Assembly: GCA_049647485.1 (NCBI GenBank) | Contig: JBARXT010000186.1 | Span: 1-33,988 of the forward strand | DNA: 33,988 nucleotides | Direction of reading: 5' to 3' | DNA from: 62-47 sp049647485 | Lineage (GTDB): Bacteria > Pseudomonadota > Alphaproteobacteria > Rhizobiales > Xanthobacteraceae | Shown: in pieces, positions 7,597 through 15,809 of the stretch | How positions within the stretch are numbered: the stretch's first letter is position 1 | Layout of the letters: every line of letters starts with the position of its first letter | Translations under genes and position numbers: made by a program | Notes under the pieces: model-generated | Databases searched by the model: none | Told to the model about the DNA's origin: nothing | Seen by the model: only the letters and a program-made list of their open reading frames with translations

Positions 7597-7755
7597 TGTC
7601 AAATCTCCCGATCGCACCGCGCCGCGGCAGGCTCATCGGCATTCCGCGCGCCGCGCAGAGCAGAGAGACAAAAGATGGCGCGATCATAGGCCGGAAGCCG
7701 CCGCCGATGCAAATGGACCAGGCGCCGCATCGGCAATCGTCGTCCGGAGACCGTC

Positions 7756-9306
7756 TCAGACGATGCGGCTCTTGCGGTCGCCCCAATAGCGGTCGCGCAA
7801 CAGCCGCTTGTAGAGCTTGCCGGTCGGCAGGCGCGGCAACTCCGCCTCAAAGTCGATCGAGCGCGGGCATTTCTGCCGTGACAGGTTCTTCAGGCAGAAC
7901 TCCGTCAGTTCGTCGGCGAAGGCCTGATCCGCTGCGATCCCCGGCATCGGCTGCACCACGGCCTTGACTTCCTCGCCGAGGTCTTCGTTCGGCACGCCGA
8001 ACACCGCGGCGTCCGCCACCTTCGGGTGGGTGATCAAGAGGTTCTCGCATTCCTGCGGATAGATGTTGACGCCGCCGGATACGATCATGAAGGTCGCGCG
8101 GTCGGTGAGGTAGAGGAAGCCGTCGTCGTCGACATAGCCGATATCGCCCACCGTGCTCATGCTGCCGTCGGCCGAGCGGGTTTCGGCGGTGCGCTTCGGA
8201 TCGTTGAAGTATTCGAACGGGGTGGCGGTCTTGAACCACAGCGTGCCGGGCGTTTCCTTCGGGCATGGCTGCATGTTCTCGTCGAGCACGTGCAGTTCGC
8301 CCAGCAGCACCTTGCCGACGGTTCCGCGATGCGCCTGCCATTGCGGGGTGTCGCAGGCGGTGAAGCCGAGCCCTTCGGTGGCACCGTAGTACTCGTGGAT
8401 GATCGGCCCCCACCATGCGATCATCTGCTCCTTCACCTGCGGCGCGCAGGGGGCGGCGGCGTGGATCGCGATTTCCAGCGAGGAGGTGTCATAGCGCTTG
8501 CGCACCTCGTCCGGCAGCTTCAGCATTCGCGAGAACATCGTCGGCACAAGCTGGGTGTGCGTCGGCTTGTACTTCTCGAGCAGTTGCAGATAGTGCTCCG
8601 GATCGAACTTCTCCATGATGATGGCGGTGCCGCCGTTGCGGATCACCAGGTTGACGGCGGCCTGCGGTGCGGAGTGATAGAGTGGCGCGGGCGAAAGATA
8701 GACCAGCCCATCGCGATAGCGCCACAACTTGGTGAGGAAATCGAACAGCGGCAGTTGTTGCGCGGGAGGTTGCTCCGGCAGCGGCCGGACGATGCCCTTC
8801 GGCCGCCCGGTGGTGCCGGACGAATACAGCATGGCGGTGCCGAGGCTTTCGTCCGCGATCGGCGTCGCGGGAAAACCGCCCACCGCCTCATCCAGATTGA
8901 GGATGGTGCTGCCGTTGCCCGGCCCGTCGACGACAAGGCTGACCTCGATCTTCGGACACTGGCGCAGCGCTTCCTCGGCGACGGCGCGCTTCTCCTCGGA
9001 GAAGATCAGCACGCGGGATTCGCTGTTGTCGGTGATGTAGGCGAGTTCGTCCGCCTTCAGGAACGAGTTGATGCAGGTGAAATACAGCCCCGCGCGTTCA
9101 CCGGCGCCGCAGCTTTCGAGATAACGCGAATTGTTCTCCATGAAGATGGAATAGTGATCCAGGCGGTTCAATCCGCGTGAGCGGAGGAAGTGCGCCAGCC
9201 GGTTGGTCCGGGCTTCCAGTTCTGCGTAGGTGACGGTTTCCCCAGTGGTTGCCATGATGAAGGCCGGCTGATTGGCGCGCGGCGCCGCGTGGGTCCCCGG
9301 ATACAT
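7756..9306 (-). CDS. AMP-forming acyl-CoA ligase (ANL superfamily)
   Basis: This 516-residue enzyme belongs to the ANL superfamily, which activates a carboxylic acid with ATP to an acyl-adenylate and then forms the CoA thioester. Core motifs are in order: A3 YSSGTTGRPKG (161-171), A5 YYGATEGLG (306-314), A7/A8 STVGDIGYVDDDGFLYLTDR (384-403) and A10 PTGK with catalytic K497. I chose ATG 9306 (MYPGTHAA) because GGGAG precedes it and relatives start here; a frame extension to 9399 is arginine- and proline-rich and unlikely. The substrate cannot be read from sequence: medium/long-chain fatty acids or aromatic acids are possible. It lies upstream of selD on the same strand with 159 bases between, so co-transcription is uncertain. 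Confidence 0.92.
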   Translation of the reverse strand: MYPGTHAAPRANQPAFIMATTGETVTYAELEARTNRLAHFLRSRGLNRLDHYSIFMENNSRYLESCGAGERAGLYFTCINSFLKADELAYITDNSESRVLIFSEEKRAVAEEALRQCPKIEVSLVVDGPGNGSTILNLDEAVGGFPATPIADESLGTAMLYSSGTTGRPKGIVRPLPEQPPAQQLPLFDFLTKLWRYRDGLVYLSPAPLYHSAPQAAVNLVIRNGGTAIIMEKFDPEHYLQLLEKYKPTHTQLVPTMFSRMLKLPDEVRKRYDTSSLEIAIHAAAPCAPQVKEQMIAWWGPIIHEYYGATEGLGFTACDTPQWQAHRGTVGKVLLGELHVLDENMQPCPKETPGTLWFKTATPFEYFNDPKRTAETRSADGSMSTVGDIGYVDDDGFLYLTDRATFMIVSGGVNIYPQECENLLITHPKVADAAVFGVPNEDLGEEVKAVVQPMPGIAADQAFADELTEFCLKNLSRQKCPRSIDFEAELPRLPTGKLYKRLLRDRYWGDRKSRIV

Positions 9307-9653
9307 TCTGCGTCGACTCCCTGGTGCGTGGTCCGCCGGATTGGCCCGGTCGTTGGTCATGAACAGCCGACAGAATATCGCCGCCAAAACGGCTGGCAAG
9401 GCAGGGCGGCGGTCCGATGGAGCGCTCGGGCGTTTATGCCGCGTCCTGCGTCAGTCGGTGCGCATTGTTCGAACGGCGCAGTGGTAAATGTTGCGGGATC
9501 GTCTATAGATGCTGCGGTACATCCCCACGCGAATACGCATGCGCAGCTCCCGGTTCGTTATCCGCTTATCCTTCATAGACGGGCGACAGCCTGTTCGATG
9601 TTGCATTGCAGCGCAGGCAATATCGGCCATTGCATCGGCGGACGGATAGGGGC
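9307..9653. other. Intergenic region between divergent acyl-CoA ligase and glycosyltransferase
   Basis: About 350 bases without a convincing gene. Both flanking genes start here, so two promoters are expected. Visible structure is limited to a palindrome-like ACGCATGCGC around 9536-9545. The short open frames are arginine-rich and look like chance. No strong promoter boxes or RNA gene were seen. Confidence 0.4.
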
Positions 9654-11333
9654 ATGACCGATCTCGCGCGCGAAGCGGTGGACGACTACGGCGCGGGATT
9701 GCCTGACAAGGCCGACAATTCTTTCATCCGGCGAACGATACGCGCGTTGGCGTCGCGCGATCCCTGCGACCTGGCGTCGATGGTCTTGCTTGCGGTGCTG
9801 GTTGGTCTGGTGATCGCGACCTTCCGCGACTACGCCATCACCAACGATGAATGGATTCAACATCGCTACGGCGAACTGATCCTCGCCTATTACAAGAGCG
9901 GATTCACCGACCGTGCGGTGTTCGAACTCGATAACCTTTATCTCTATGGCGGTCTGTTCGACAGCGCGGCGATCCTGATCGGCCGTCTCGTACCGATGGA
10001 TATCTACGGTCTGCGCCATCTGCTGTGCGGCTTGATCGGCGTCGGCGGGCTGGCGGCGGCAATGGCGACTGCTCGGATGATCGCCGGCGCGCGTGCCGGG
10101 TTGATCGCAGGCGTGGCGCTTACGGTGTGCGGCTCGTGGTACGGCACCATGTTTCATCACAGCAAGGACATCCCGCTCGCCGCCGCGATGGCCGGCGCGC
10201 TGTATTTCCTGATGCGCGCGGCGCGCGACCTGCCAAACCCGAAGCCGCGCCACATCGTCGGTTTTGGGCTGATGACCGGCGCGGCGCTCGGCGTCAAGGT
10301 GCTCGGTCTGCTGCTGGTGGGCTATGTCGGCGTGATGATCCTGTTGAGCATTCCGGCATCGATGCCGCTGACCTCGCGCGCGGCGCGCCGCTTCGTCTGG
10401 GCCGCGTTCATCCGGTTCGTCCCGGCGCTCGCGATCGCCTATGTCATCATGATCGTGACATGGCCGTGGTCGGCGCTGTCGCCGCTCAACCCGATCCGCG
10501 GCTTGTTCAGCTTCGCGGAGTTTCACTACAACATCCGCACCGTGCTCGACGGCACCGTGTATCGGATGGCGACGATTCCGCGTCTCTATGTACCGATCTA
10601 TATCCTGATCAAGCTGCCGCTGCTGATGCTGGCGGGCGCGCTGCTGGCGATGGTGTTTGCGGCATCCGCCGCCATCGCGAGAGTTGGAATGGATCGGCGC
10701 GCGCGGAACGAGGTGGCGATGGTTTCCTTCGCTGCGATCTTCCCGGTGCTGTGTGAGGTGGTGGCGCATGGCCCGGCGTTCTGCGGGCTGCGCCATTTCC
10801 TGTTCGTGCTGCCGCCGATCGCCGTTCTGGCCGGCATCGGACTGGATCGCGTGGCGACATTGTTGACGACGATGCGCCAACAACTCGGCATTGCGGCACT
10901 GGCTGTGTTCATTGTCGGGTTCGGCTGGAACGCGGTGACGCTGGTTCGCCTGCACCCGTACGAGTATCTGGTGTTCAATCCGCTGGTCGGCGGCCTTGAA
11001 GGCGCATCGCGTCGCTACGCCATGGATTACTGGTTCACCATCATGCCGGAGGCGGTGGACGGACTGGAAGCCTATCTCGACCGCACCGAGCCAACCGCGA
11101 GCCGCGATCCCATGCATAGCTATTCGGTGGCGATCTGCGGCGAGCGTGCGGCGTTTCTGAAAAAAGCCAAGCCGCATCTGCATTGGGCTGAGGTCTGGGA
11201 GACCGCCGATTTCTTCATCGCGCCGACCCACATGGATTGCGACCGCGACAGCCAGGGCAAGGCCGTGGTCACCGTCAAGCGCCTCGGTGTTCCGCTTGGT
11301 TATGTGAAGGATCAGCGGGCCAGACGGTCATAA
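9654..11333 (+). CDS. Polytopic membrane glycosyltransferase (GT-C fold, ArnT/PMT-like)
   Basis: The product has 559 residues from ATG 9654 and about eleven hydrophobic segments, beginning near residue 40 (SMVLLAVLVGLVIATF). The first loop after the first membrane segment carries an acidic pair in AITNDEWIQHRYGE, the place where GT-C enzymes of the GT39/GT83 type hold their catalytic acid. A second loop has FHHSKDIPLAAAMAG, another recurrent feature. Such enzymes transfer sugars from polyprenyl-phosphate donors on the periplasmic side to lipids or proteins. The C-terminal 100 residues are soluble. AGGGG lies almost on top of the ATG, so spacing is poor; an in-frame TTG at 9606 is an alternative start. 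Donor and acceptor cannot be predicted, and neighbours give no hint. Confidence 0.8.
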   Translation: MTDLAREAVDDYGAGLPDKADNSFIRRTIRALASRDPCDLASMVLLAVLVGLVIATFRDYAITNDEWIQHRYGELILAYYKSGFTDRAVFELDNLYLYGGLFDSAAILIGRLVPMDIYGLRHLLCGLIGVGGLAAAMATARMIAGARAGLIAGVALTVCGSWYGTMFHHSKDIPLAAAMAGALYFLMRAARDLPNPKPRHIVGFGLMTGAALGVKVLGLLLVGYVGVMILLSIPASMPLTSRAARRFVWAAFIRFVPALAIAYVIMIVTWPWSALSPLNPIRGLFSFAEFHYNIRTVLDGTVYRMATIPRLYVPIYILIKLPLLMLAGALLAMVFAASAAIARVGMDRRARNEVAMVSFAAIFPVLCEVVAHGPAFCGLRHFLFVLPPIAVLAGIGLDRVATLLTTMRQQLGIAALAVFIVGFGWNAVTLVRLHPYEYLVFNPLVGGLEGASRRYAMDYWFTIMPEAVDGLEAYLDRTEPTASRDPMHSYSVAICGERAAFLKKAKPHLHWAEVWETADFFIAPTHMDCDRDSQGKAVVTVKRLGVPLGYVKDQRARRS

Positions 11334-11375
11334 GGCGGCTGCCCCGAGGTCGATAATTATGCTAGTGGTACCGTC

Positions 11376-13484
11376 ATGAATGCCAACGTCAAAATCGAAA
11401 TCGGCCACTCCACCTGTCCGCACGATTGCCCCTCGGCCTGCGCGCTCGATGTTGAGGTGATCGACGGCACGACCATCGGCCGGGTGCGCGGTTCGAAGGT
11501 GCAGACCTATACCGCCGGTGTCGTCTGCGCCAAGGTCGGGCGCTACGCCGAGCGCATCAATCATCCCGATCGCGTCAGGTATCCGCTGCGCCGGGTCGGG
11601 CCGAAAGGCGAGGGGCGTTTCGAACGCATTTCGTGGGATGAGGCGCTGGACGAAATCGCCGCGCGTTTCAATGCGGCTGAGCGCGAGTTCGGCGGTGAAT
11701 CGGTGTGGCCATATTACTACGCCGGCACCATGGGACTGGTGATGCGCGACGGCATCAACCGCCTGTCGCACGTCAAGAAGTATTCGCGCTTCTACAGCAC
11801 CATCTGCTCGACCATCGCGTGGGCCGGTTACGGCGCGGGCACCGGCAAGGTGATGGGCGTCGATCCGCGCGAGATGGCGAAGTCCGATCTGATCGTGATC
11901 TGGGGTACCAATCCCGTTTCCACCCAGGTTAACGTGATGACCCACGCCACCCGTGCGCGCAAGGAGCGCGGCGCACGCATCGCCGCAGTCGACGTCTACG
12001 ACAACGAGACGATGAAGCAGGCCGATATCAAGATCCTGCTACGGCCCGGCACCGACGGCGCGTTCGCCTGCGGCGTGATGCATGTTCTGTTCCGCGAAGG
12101 CTTCGCCGATCGCGCTTATCTCGCGAAATACACAGATTGCCCCGACGAGCTTGAGGCGCATCTCGCCAACCGCACGCCCGAATGGGCATCGACGATCTGC
12201 GGCGTGCCGGTCGCGGAGATCGAAGCTTTCGCGCGCGCGGTCGGTCAGACGCCTCGTTCGTACTTCCGGCTCGGCTATGGCTTCACCCGCAGCCGCAACG
12301 GCGCGGCGCAGATGCACGCCGCGCTGTGCATTCCCGCGGTCACCGGTGCGTGGCAGTACGAAGGCGGCGGCGCGTTCTTCAACAACGGCGCGATCTGGAA
12401 GTTCGACAAGACGCTGATCGAAGGGCTCGACGTCGTCGACAGGAGCACGCGGCGGCTCGATCAATCGAAGATCGGCCGCATCCTCACCAGCGATGCCGAG
12501 GCGCTGAAGGGCGGCGGCCCGGTGAAGGCGATGCTGATCCAGAACACCAATCCGGTAACGGTAGCCCCGGAGCAGGCGCTGGTGCGGCAGGGGTTCGCAC
12601 GCGAGGATTTGTTCGTCGCGGTGCACGAGCAGTTCATGACCGAAACCGCGCAGATGGCCGACATCGTGCTGCCGGCGACGATGTTCCTCGAACACGACGA
12701 TCTCTATTACGGTGGCGGTCATCAATACATTTCGGTCGGCGCCAAGCTGGTCGAACCGCCGGGCGAATGTCGCTCCAATCATGAGGTGTTGCAGGGCATC
12801 GCCAAGCGCGTCGGCGCGCAGCATCCGGCATTCGAGATGACCGCGCGCGAAGTGATCGACACAACGTTGCGCGCCAGCGGCCATGGCAGCGTCGAAGGCC
12901 TGCTGGCCGATCTGTGGCGAGATTTGCAGCCCAGTTTCCGCGCCTCGCATTTCCTCGACGGCTTCGGTCACAGCGACGGCAAGTTTCATTTCAAGGCGGA
13001 CTGGCCCAACGTGCCGGTGCCGGTCAACGAGCGCAACGGCGCTTGGGACAAGATGCCGGGCCTGCCGGATCATTGGGCGGTGATCGAGGCGGCGGACGAG
13101 GCGCATCCGTTTCGGCTCGCGACCAGTCCGTCGCGCAGCTTCCTCAACACCACGTTCAACGAAACGCCGTCGTCGAAGGCGCGCGAGGGCGTGCCGTCGG
13201 TGATGATCCATCCCGACGACGCGCGCGGCCTCGATATCGCCGAGGGCGATCTGGTGACGCTCGGCAACATGCGCGGCGAGACGCATCTCACCGCGCGGCT
13301 GTTTCCCGGCGTGCAGCGCGGCGTGCTGATCGCGGAATCGGTGCATCCGAACCACGCTCATGTCGGCAATCGCGGCATCAACATGCTGACCGGCGCGGAA
13401 GCGGTCGCGCCCTATGGCGGCGCGGCGTTCCACGACAACAAGGTGTGGATGCGCAAGGCGACGCTCACGAGACGGTCGGACTAA
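11376..13484 (+). CDS. Molybdopterin-dependent oxidoreductase with one [4Fe-4S] cluster
   Basis: This 702-residue protein belongs to the DMSO reductase superfamily, which binds a bis-molybdopterin guanine dinucleotide cofactor. The N-terminal iron-sulfur ligands are C14, C18, C22 and C51 (TCPHDCPSAC, then GVVCAK). C144 in STICSTIAWAG aligns by eye with the Cys/Sec position that ligates molybdenum in NapA and FdhF, so it may be the metal ligand. Cofactor contacts include IVIWGTNPVSTQ, LIQNTNPVTVAP and MTETAQMADIVLPAT; the C-terminal barrel runs from about residue 570. No twin-arginine signal is present, so it is probably cytoplasmic. There is no adjacent FeS or membrane subunit gene, so the electron partner is unknown. 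The stop overlaps the next start (TAATG). Substrate is not predictable; no strong ribosome binding site is seen. Confidence 0.9.
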   Translation: MNANVKIEIGHSTCPHDCPSACALDVEVIDGTTIGRVRGSKVQTYTAGVVCAKVGRYAERINHPDRVRYPLRRVGPKGEGRFERISWDEALDEIAARFNAAEREFGGESVWPYYYAGTMGLVMRDGINRLSHVKKYSRFYSTICSTIAWAGYGAGTGKVMGVDPREMAKSDLIVIWGTNPVSTQVNVMTHATRARKERGARIAAVDVYDNETMKQADIKILLRPGTDGAFACGVMHVLFREGFADRAYLAKYTDCPDELEAHLANRTPEWASTICGVPVAEIEAFARAVGQTPRSYFRLGYGFTRSRNGAAQMHAALCIPAVTGAWQYEGGGAFFNNGAIWKFDKTLIEGLDVVDRSTRRLDQSKIGRILTSDAEALKGGGPVKAMLIQNTNPVTVAPEQALVRQGFAREDLFVAVHEQFMTETAQMADIVLPATMFLEHDDLYYGGGHQYISVGAKLVEPPGECRSNHEVLQGIAKRVGAQHPAFEMTAREVIDTTLRASGHGSVEGLLADLWRDLQPSFRASHFLDGFGHSDGKFHFKADWPNVPVPVNERNGAWDKMPGLPDHWAVIEAADEAHPFRLATSPSRSFLNTTFNETPSSKAREGVPSVMIHPDDARGLDIAEGDLVTLGNMRGETHLTARLFPGVQRGVLIAESVHPNHAHVGNRGINMLTGAEAVAPYGGAAFHDNKVWMRKATLTRRSD

Positions 13485-14563
13485 TGGCGGCGATGGAGGC
13501 ATTTCACATCGCGGTGCTCGCAGGCGACGGCATCGGCCCCGAAGTGATGGCGCCGGCGCTGGAGGTGCTGCGACGGATCGAGGCGAGCACCAAACTGAAA
13601 TTCCGCTTCACCGACGCGCCCGCCGGCGCGACGCATTACCAGCAGACCGGCCGATCGATGCCGGAGTCCACCATCAAGCTGTGCGACCAGGCCGACGCCG
13701 TTCTGCTCGGTGCCTGCGGACTGCCGCATATCCGCTATCCCGACAACACCGAGATCGCGCCGCAGATCGAACTGCGCATGATCTTCGATCTTTACGCCGG
13801 CGTTCGTCCCGCGCGGCTCATTCCCGGCGTACCGAGCCCGATCGTCGGCGCGTCCGAGCACGGCATCGATCTGGTTTTGATCCGCGAGTCGACAGAGGGT
13901 CTGTTCGCCTCGATGGGCAAGGGCATCGTCACCGCGGACGAGGCGCGCGAGACCATGGTGATCACGCGCATGACCTCACAACGGCTGTTCGACTTCTCCT
14001 TCCGTCTCGCGGAACGTCGCAAGGCGCGCGGCAAGAAAGGTCAACTGGCCTGCGTTGACAAGGCGAACGTCTTCAAGGCGTTTGCTTTCTTTCGCGGCCT
14101 GTTCGACGAAGCCGCTGCGCGTCATCCGGGCGTCGAAACATTGCGCGTCTATGTCGATGCCTGCTCGGCGATGCTGGTGAAACGGCCATGGGATTTCGAT
14201 GTGCTGGTGACCGAGAACATGTTCGGCGACATCCTCTCCGATCTCACCGCCGGGCTGATCGGCGGGCTCGGCATGGCGCCGTCGGCCGACATCGGCGACC
14301 GCCATGCGGTATTCCAGCCCTGCCATGGCACCGCGCCGGACATCATGGGGCAGGGCAAGGCCAATCCCACCGCGATGATCCTGTCGGTAGCGCTGCTGCT
14401 GGACTGGCTGGCCGACAAGCATCAACTCCCCGAAGCCGCCACGGCCGCCGAGCGCATCGAGCGCGCGGTTGACAAGGCCTATGCAGATGGCATCAAACCG
14501 ATGGAGTTCGGCGGCCGCGACGGCACCGCGGAGATTGCCCGCGCCGTTATCGCCGGACTGTAA
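13484..14563 (+). CDS. Isocitrate/isopropylmalate dehydrogenase family enzyme
   Basis: A 359-residue NAD(P)-dependent beta-decarboxylating dehydrogenase, an enzyme class that oxidises and decarboxylates 2-hydroxy acids such as 3-isopropylmalate, isocitrate, homoisocitrate or tartrate. Visible motifs are LAGDGIGPEV (residues 12-21), the substrate arginines in LRMIFDLYAGVRPARL, RESTEGLF, the catalytic lysine in CVDKANVFK, the metal aspartates in GDILSDLTAGLIGGLGMAPS, and the coenzyme loop CHGTAPDIMGQGKANP. The REST residues differ from typical LeuB, so I do not call it leuB; the true substrate is open. ATG 13484 shares one base with the stop of the molybdopterin enzyme (TAATG), implying translational coupling; ATG 13493 is an alternative. 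It is followed after 33 bases by an alcohol dehydrogenase. Confidence 0.9.
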   Translation: MAAMEAFHIAVLAGDGIGPEVMAPALEVLRRIEASTKLKFRFTDAPAGATHYQQTGRSMPESTIKLCDQADAVLLGACGLPHIRYPDNTEIAPQIELRMIFDLYAGVRPARLIPGVPSPIVGASEHGIDLVLIRESTEGLFASMGKGIVTADEARETMVITRMTSQRLFDFSFRLAERRKARGKKGQLACVDKANVFKAFAFFRGLFDEAAARHPGVETLRVYVDACSAMLVKRPWDFDVLVTENMFGDILSDLTAGLIGGLGMAPSADIGDRHAVFQPCHGTAPDIMGQGKANPTAMILSVALLLDWLADKHQLPEAATAAERIERAVDKAYADGIKPMEFGGRDGTAEIARAVIAGL

Positions 14564-14596
14564 CGAACAACAAAACGAGCCCGAGGACTGGACGCC

Positions 14597-15667
14597 ATGA
14601 AGAGTTTCAAGGTCACCGACTTCAACGCACCTTTGACCGAGGTGAACGAGCCGACGCCGCAGCCCACCGGAACGCAGGTGCTGATCAAGGTGAAGGCCGC
14701 CGGCGTCTGCCATAGCGATCTGCACATCTGGGAAGGCGGTTATGATCTCGGCCACGGCCGCAAGCCGCTGTCGCTGAAGGATCGCGGCGTGTCCCTGCCG
14801 CGCACCATGGGCCACGAGACGGTGGGCGAAGTGGTGGCGATCGGCCCCGACGCCAAGAACGATCCCAAGGTCGGCAACCTCAAGATCGGCGATGTCTGCC
14901 TGGTCTATCCGTGGCTCGGCTGCGGCAAGTGCGAACTCTGCCTCGCCGATGAAGAGAACATGTGCCTGAAAGGCAATTCGCTCGGTGTGTTCTGCGATGG
15001 TGGCTATGCCGACTACATGACGGTGCCGAACGCGAAGTATCTCATCAACCTGAAGGGCCTCGATCCGGTCACCGCCGCGCCTTACGCCTGCTCCGGGGTC
15101 ACCACCTACAGCGCGCTGAAGAAGGTGGAGTCGGTGCTGCATCATCCGATCGTCATTTTCGGCGCCGGCGGTCTCGGCCTGATGGCGTTGTCGCTGCTCA
15201 AGGCGATGGGCGGCAAGGGTGCCATCGTGGTCGATATCGATCCGCGCAAGCGCGAGGCGGCCATCGAAGCCGGGGCGCTCGGCGCCGTCGATGGCGCGGC
15301 CGCCGATGCCGTCGAGCAGATCGCGGCGAAGGCCGGCGGTCCGGTCTATGGTGCGATCGATCTGGTCGGCAATGAGCAGACCGCGCAACTCGGCTTCGAT
15401 TGCCTCACCAAAGGCGGCAAGCTGGTGATGGTCGGCCTGTTCGGCGGCGGCGCGCCGTGGGCGTTGCCGCTGATCGCGATGAAGGCACTGACCATCCAGG
15501 GCAGCTATGTCGGAAACCTGCGCGAAACCGAGGAACTGCTCGATCTCGTGCGCACCAAGAAGATCCCGCCGATCCCTGTTACCACGATGCCGCTCGAGAA
15601 AGCTGACGCCGCCTTGCGCAGCCTCAAGGAAGGCAAGCTGGTCGGCCGCGCGGTGCTGACGCCCTAG
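14597..15667 (+). CDS. Zinc-dependent alcohol dehydrogenase (MDR family)
   Basis: A 356-residue medium-chain dehydrogenase that should oxidise an alcohol with NAD(P). Catalytic zinc ligands are C38 in GVCHSDLH, H73-E74 in GHETVG and probably a distal cysteine such as C167 region (YACSGVTTYSAL). Structural zinc ligands are C109, C112, C115 and C123 in GCGKCELCLADEENMC. The Rossmann glycines are IFGAGGLGLMAL, and VDIDPRKREAA marks the coenzyme site, suggesting NAD because an acidic residue ends the second strand. GAGG at 14583-14586 precedes ATG 14597. A 15-residue insertion between C38 and H73 (LGHGRKPLSLKDRGVSLP) is longer than in classical ADHs. It may be co-transcribed with the two upstream oxidoreductases. 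Substrate unknown. Confidence 0.92.
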   Translation: MKSFKVTDFNAPLTEVNEPTPQPTGTQVLIKVKAAGVCHSDLHIWEGGYDLGHGRKPLSLKDRGVSLPRTMGHETVGEVVAIGPDAKNDPKVGNLKIGDVCLVYPWLGCGKCELCLADEENMCLKGNSLGVFCDGGYADYMTVPNAKYLINLKGLDPVTAAPYACSGVTTYSALKKVESVLHHPIVIFGAGGLGLMALSLLKAMGGKGAIVVDIDPRKREAAIEAGALGAVDGAAADAVEQIAAKAGGPVYGAIDLVGNEQTAQLGFDCLTKGGKLVMVGLFGGGAPWALPLIAMKALTIQGSYVGNLRETEELLDLVRTKKIPPIPVTTMPLEKADAALRSLKEGKLVGRAVLTP

Positions 15668-15674
15668 TATGCTT

Positions 15675-15799
15675 CGTCATGCCTGGCCTTGTGCCGGGCA
15701 TCCACGTCTTACGGGCTTTGCAAGGTCAAAGGCGTGGATGGCCGGGACACAGGCGAGCGAAGCGACGCCGTTCTTCGAGCGGCTATGCCGGCCATGACG
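15675..15799. repeat. Dispersed palindromic repeats, type A, copy 2 (compound)
   Basis: Two repeat units fill the gap between convergent adh and the CLC gene. The left unit, CGTCATGCCTGGCCTTGTGC onward, resembles the copy at 21868-21955. The right unit, 15731-15799, is the reverse complement of the copy at 6395-6468 with only a few differences. The units share the core TCCACGTCTT / GGCGTGGATGGCCGGGA. Confidence 0.75.
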
Positions 15800-15809
15800 A
15801 GGTGAAACT

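Noticed and set aside
7597..7755. Intrinsic terminator or riboswitch between the acyl-CoA ligase and selD
   Set aside because: Only a short GAGAC-GTCTC palindrome at the ligase stop is seen, without a T-run or a recognisable aptamer.
9573..11231. 552-codon minus-strand open frame opposite the glycosyltransferase gene
   Set aside because: Very high Arg/His/Gln content, no domain, and full overlap with a gene showing clear membrane segments.
12914..13483. 190-codon N-terminal extension of the isocitrate/isopropylmalate dehydrogenase frame
   Set aside because: It overlaps the molybdopterin oxidoreductase and is arginine-rich shadow; the family starts at ATG 13484.
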